Both the position numbers and the translations under genes were made by a program. The notes below the pieces were generated by a model, which was not told where the DNA came from, ran no database searches, and saw only the letters and a list, made by a program, of their open reading frames with translations. Positions 62,437 through 64,000 of a stretch of 64,000 nucleotides of DNA are shown piece by piece (the stretch's first letter is position 1; every line of letters begins with the position of its first letter). This stretch comes from JABWBH01 sp964526695 (GTDB lineage Bacteria > Planctomycetota > Phycisphaerae > UBA1845), in assembly GCA_964526695.1 (NCBI GenBank), contig CAZGJA010000042.1, positions 1 to 64,000 of the forward strand, read 5' to 3'.

Positions 62437-63401
62437 TGTCGAGAGGCTCGTTGGCCTATCGCGGTAGCCGTCACATCGGCGGTTGGAGCATCGCCTCTGT
62501 GCTACGAGTCGTGGCAACGGGCATAGGGCTGTTTCTATTCGTATCGACGGTCGCATTCATTGTATTCTCTGTCTTGCCGACTGATCCGGTGCGCAATGCA
62601 CTTGGAATGAACGCTAGCGAGGAGGCGGTTCAGTCGCTTCGCCAGCAGCTTGGATACGATCGGCCGATGGCCAAGCGATACGTGCGCTTCCTGGTTGGCT
62701 CGCTCCAGTTGGATTTCGGCCGCTCGATCCATTCTCGCCGTCCAGTGGGCGCAATGATTGTCGAAGGGTTAGCAACGACAGGTCGCAATGGAGCTATTGG
62801 GCTGTGTCTCGCTGCGTTCTTGAGTTTGATGTTGGTCGTCGTTGCGTGGTCGTGGAGGAGGATTGAACACGCTTTGGTTCTCTTGTGTCGGTTGCTAACG
62901 AGCATCCCTAGCCTCATTCTGGCGGTCACGGCCGGCGTTGTGGCCTATAGCATGCTTGGCGGCTTCGGAACAGGTGGTTATCGCGAGGTCGTCGGCGTTG
63001 TTACTGCCTTGGCGGTGTACCCGACTTGCTCACTGGCAGAGATTGCGATCGGTGAATCCCGGAGGGCGGAGCGGTGTAGCTTTGTAACGGCCGCGCGCAG
63101 CTTCGGCATGAGCGAACGGGCGGTGTTCGCTCGGTGCGTTCTTCCTGCCATACTGACTAGCTGGGCAGGGCACGTGTCCAATCTGGCAGCGTCGATTTTC
63201 GTTTCCTCCGCGGTCGTCGATGCGGTTTTCTCTTTACCGGGAATTGGTCATTTACTCGTTCAGGCAGTTATCCATAACGATCTTCCGGTCGTGCAGGGGG
63301 TGATCGTCGTCGTAATCGCGGGCTTCCTAGGCGTTGATCTCTTGTTCGATCGTTTAGTCCTGCCGCGGTTGGCCGTGCATGTGGGGAGTACCCGATCGTG
63401 A
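62436..63401 (+). CDS. ABC transporter permease, DppB/OppB type
   Basis: A 321-residue inner membrane protein. Features: VFSVLPTDPVRNALGMNASE, LRQQLGYDRPMAKRYVRFLVGSLQLDFGRSI, six membrane helices and the EAA loop RRAERCSFVTAARSFGMSERAVFARCVLPA. It forms the channel with the next permease. The stop overlaps the next start (GTGA). Confidence 0.92.
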   Translation: MSRGSLAYRGSRHIGGWSIASVLRVVATGIGLFLFVSTVAFIVFSVLPTDPVRNALGMNASEEAVQSLRQQLGYDRPMAKRYVRFLVGSLQLDFGRSIHSRRPVGAMIVEGLATTGRNGAIGLCLAAFLSLMLVVVAWSWRRIEHALVLLCRLLTSIPSLILAVTAGVVAYSMLGGFGTGGYREVVGVVTALAVYPTCSLAEIAIGESRRAERCSFVTAARSFGMSERAVFARCVLPAILTSWAGHVSNLAASIFVSSAVVDAVFSLPGIGHLLVQAVIHNDLPVVQGVIVVVIAGFLGVDLLFDRLVLPRLAVHVGSTRS

Positions 63402-64000
63402 AGACCTCCCGCCTGGCAGCCATAGCGGTGGTCGCGCTGCTTTCCGGACTCGGATGGGTCCTTAGCGCCAATGATACGCCGGATCTGGAGCGAAGGCTCT
63501 CGCCCCCATCATTTCAGAACTGGGCGGGAACGGATCATCTCGGCCGGGACATACTGGGCCGTACAGTTCGAGCAGCCGCAACCGCCGCGACCGTCGCACT
63601 TCCTGCTTGGATAATCGCGACGTTCTTCGGAACAGTCCTCGGTCTTATTGCCGCAAGCACGCGTGTGCGGGTGGTGAGCATAACGATCGACTGGGCGATC
63701 AAAGTGGTCTTCGCAACTCCCTCGTTTCTCTTGCTTGTCGGCTTAGGAGCGGTGCTGGGTCGAGGCATGGGCGCCATATTCGTTGTCGTGCTGCTGGTCG
63801 GCTGGGCATTTCCTGCTCGACATGCACGGGCTCTGGCGCAAGATGTACTCGGCGCTCCCTTTACGAGGGCTGCACTGTCGATGGGCTTTTCGTCCATTGA
63901 TGTCGCCCGCTATGTACTTGCGCCCGCGTGTGTTCGACCTGTCGTCGCAGCGAGCGGGGGACTTATCGTGGAGGTCCTTGCGCTCGACTTGGCATTGACC
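63398..64000 (+). CDS. ABC transporter permease, DppC/OppC type (cut by window end)
   Basis: 201 codons are visible from GTG 63398. The family marker GTDHLGRDILGR is present, and the EAA loop follows (TRAALSMGFSSIDVARYVLAPA). The helices VALPAWIIATFFGTVLGLIAA, PSFLLLVGLGAVLGRGMGAI and FVVVLLVGWAFP are clear. The C-terminus lies outside the window; a second ATPase may follow. Confidence 0.92.
   Translation, partial: MKTSRLAAIAVVALLSGLGWVLSANDTPDLERRLSPPSFQNWAGTDHLGRDILGRTVRAAATAATVALPAWIIATFFGTVLGLIAASTRVRVVSITIDWAIKVVFATPSFLLLVGLGAVLGRGMGAIFVVVLLVGWAFPARHARALAQDVLGAPFTRAALSMGFSSIDVARYVLAPACVRPVVAASGGLIVEVLALDLALT

Overview
The window reads as planctomycete-type DNA (phylum Planctomycetota; genus not determinable from the sequence). 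Reasons: high GC, an ECF sigma factor overlapping a Ser/Thr kinase gene, a secreted repeat protein ending in a dockerin-like segment, and an RND pump next to small exported proteins. Most or all of it looks like one large accessory region. A tyrosine integrase gene at the left runs into the 3' half of a tRNA-Gly(CCC) gene (422-493). It is followed by an excisionase-like gene and an ImmA/XRE pair, the usual end of a tRNA-integrated element. No second copy of the tRNA 3' end was noticed, so the element may run past the right edge.

Layout. 1-138: start of an unidentified leftward gene. 422-3232: tRNA, integrase, Xis-like protein, ImmA, XRE repressor and two matching operators. 3283-4674: divergent membrane protein and cupin genes. 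4680-6140: about 1.4 kb without a convincing gene but full of strong stem-loops, several closed by GNRA tetraloops, ending in a terminator-like stem; a basic 203-residue protein gene follows. 7090-7345: a second hairpin-rich stretch. 7395-14871: restriction-modification island (operator, winged-helix controller, N6-adenine methyltransferase, PD-(D/E)XK protein, type ISP-like enzyme). 14958-15975: a second tyrosine recombinase with a dif-like inverted repeat upstream. 16301-25638: a TetR repressor whose palindrome lies on two divergent promoters, driving TetR-OMF-adaptor-RND pump rightwards and a hydrolase/acyltransferase/small exported protein operon leftwards.

25768-49739 carries mobile-element maintenance and transfer functions: a ParB-like protein, a DUF932 protein, a VirD4/TraG-like ATPase operon with two winged-helix proteins, an orphan methyltransferase, ParA with a ribbon-helix-helix-like partner, and a replication-initiator-like gene. 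The ECF/kinase pair and the dockerin protein lie among them. Several intergenic regions hold long perfect inverted repeats. 49780-50816 holds two tandem copies of a module: conserved leader, 60-residue membrane peptide, terminator. 51516-52915 is a frameshifted AlbA_2-type gene.

The right end (53039-64000) is the most interesting part. A leftward operon starts with two overlapping tiny genes. The second encodes a 50-residue peptide made of 11-residue units GDEELPxGGFR. A terminator-like hairpin follows, then a 100-residue protein, a JAMM-protease/E1 (ThiF) fusion, a Clp-type AAA+ ATPase and a five-helix membrane protein. Divergently there are a 499-residue protein of unknown function, an Opp-type ABC ATPase, a radical SAM enzyme, a peptide-binding protein and two permeases. 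I read this as a candidate modified-peptide or ubiquitin-like peptide conjugation system: JAMM cleavage after each GG would release short peptides with a GG end that the E1 domain could adenylate, and the transporter could handle the product. This is inference from gene content and the visible motifs.
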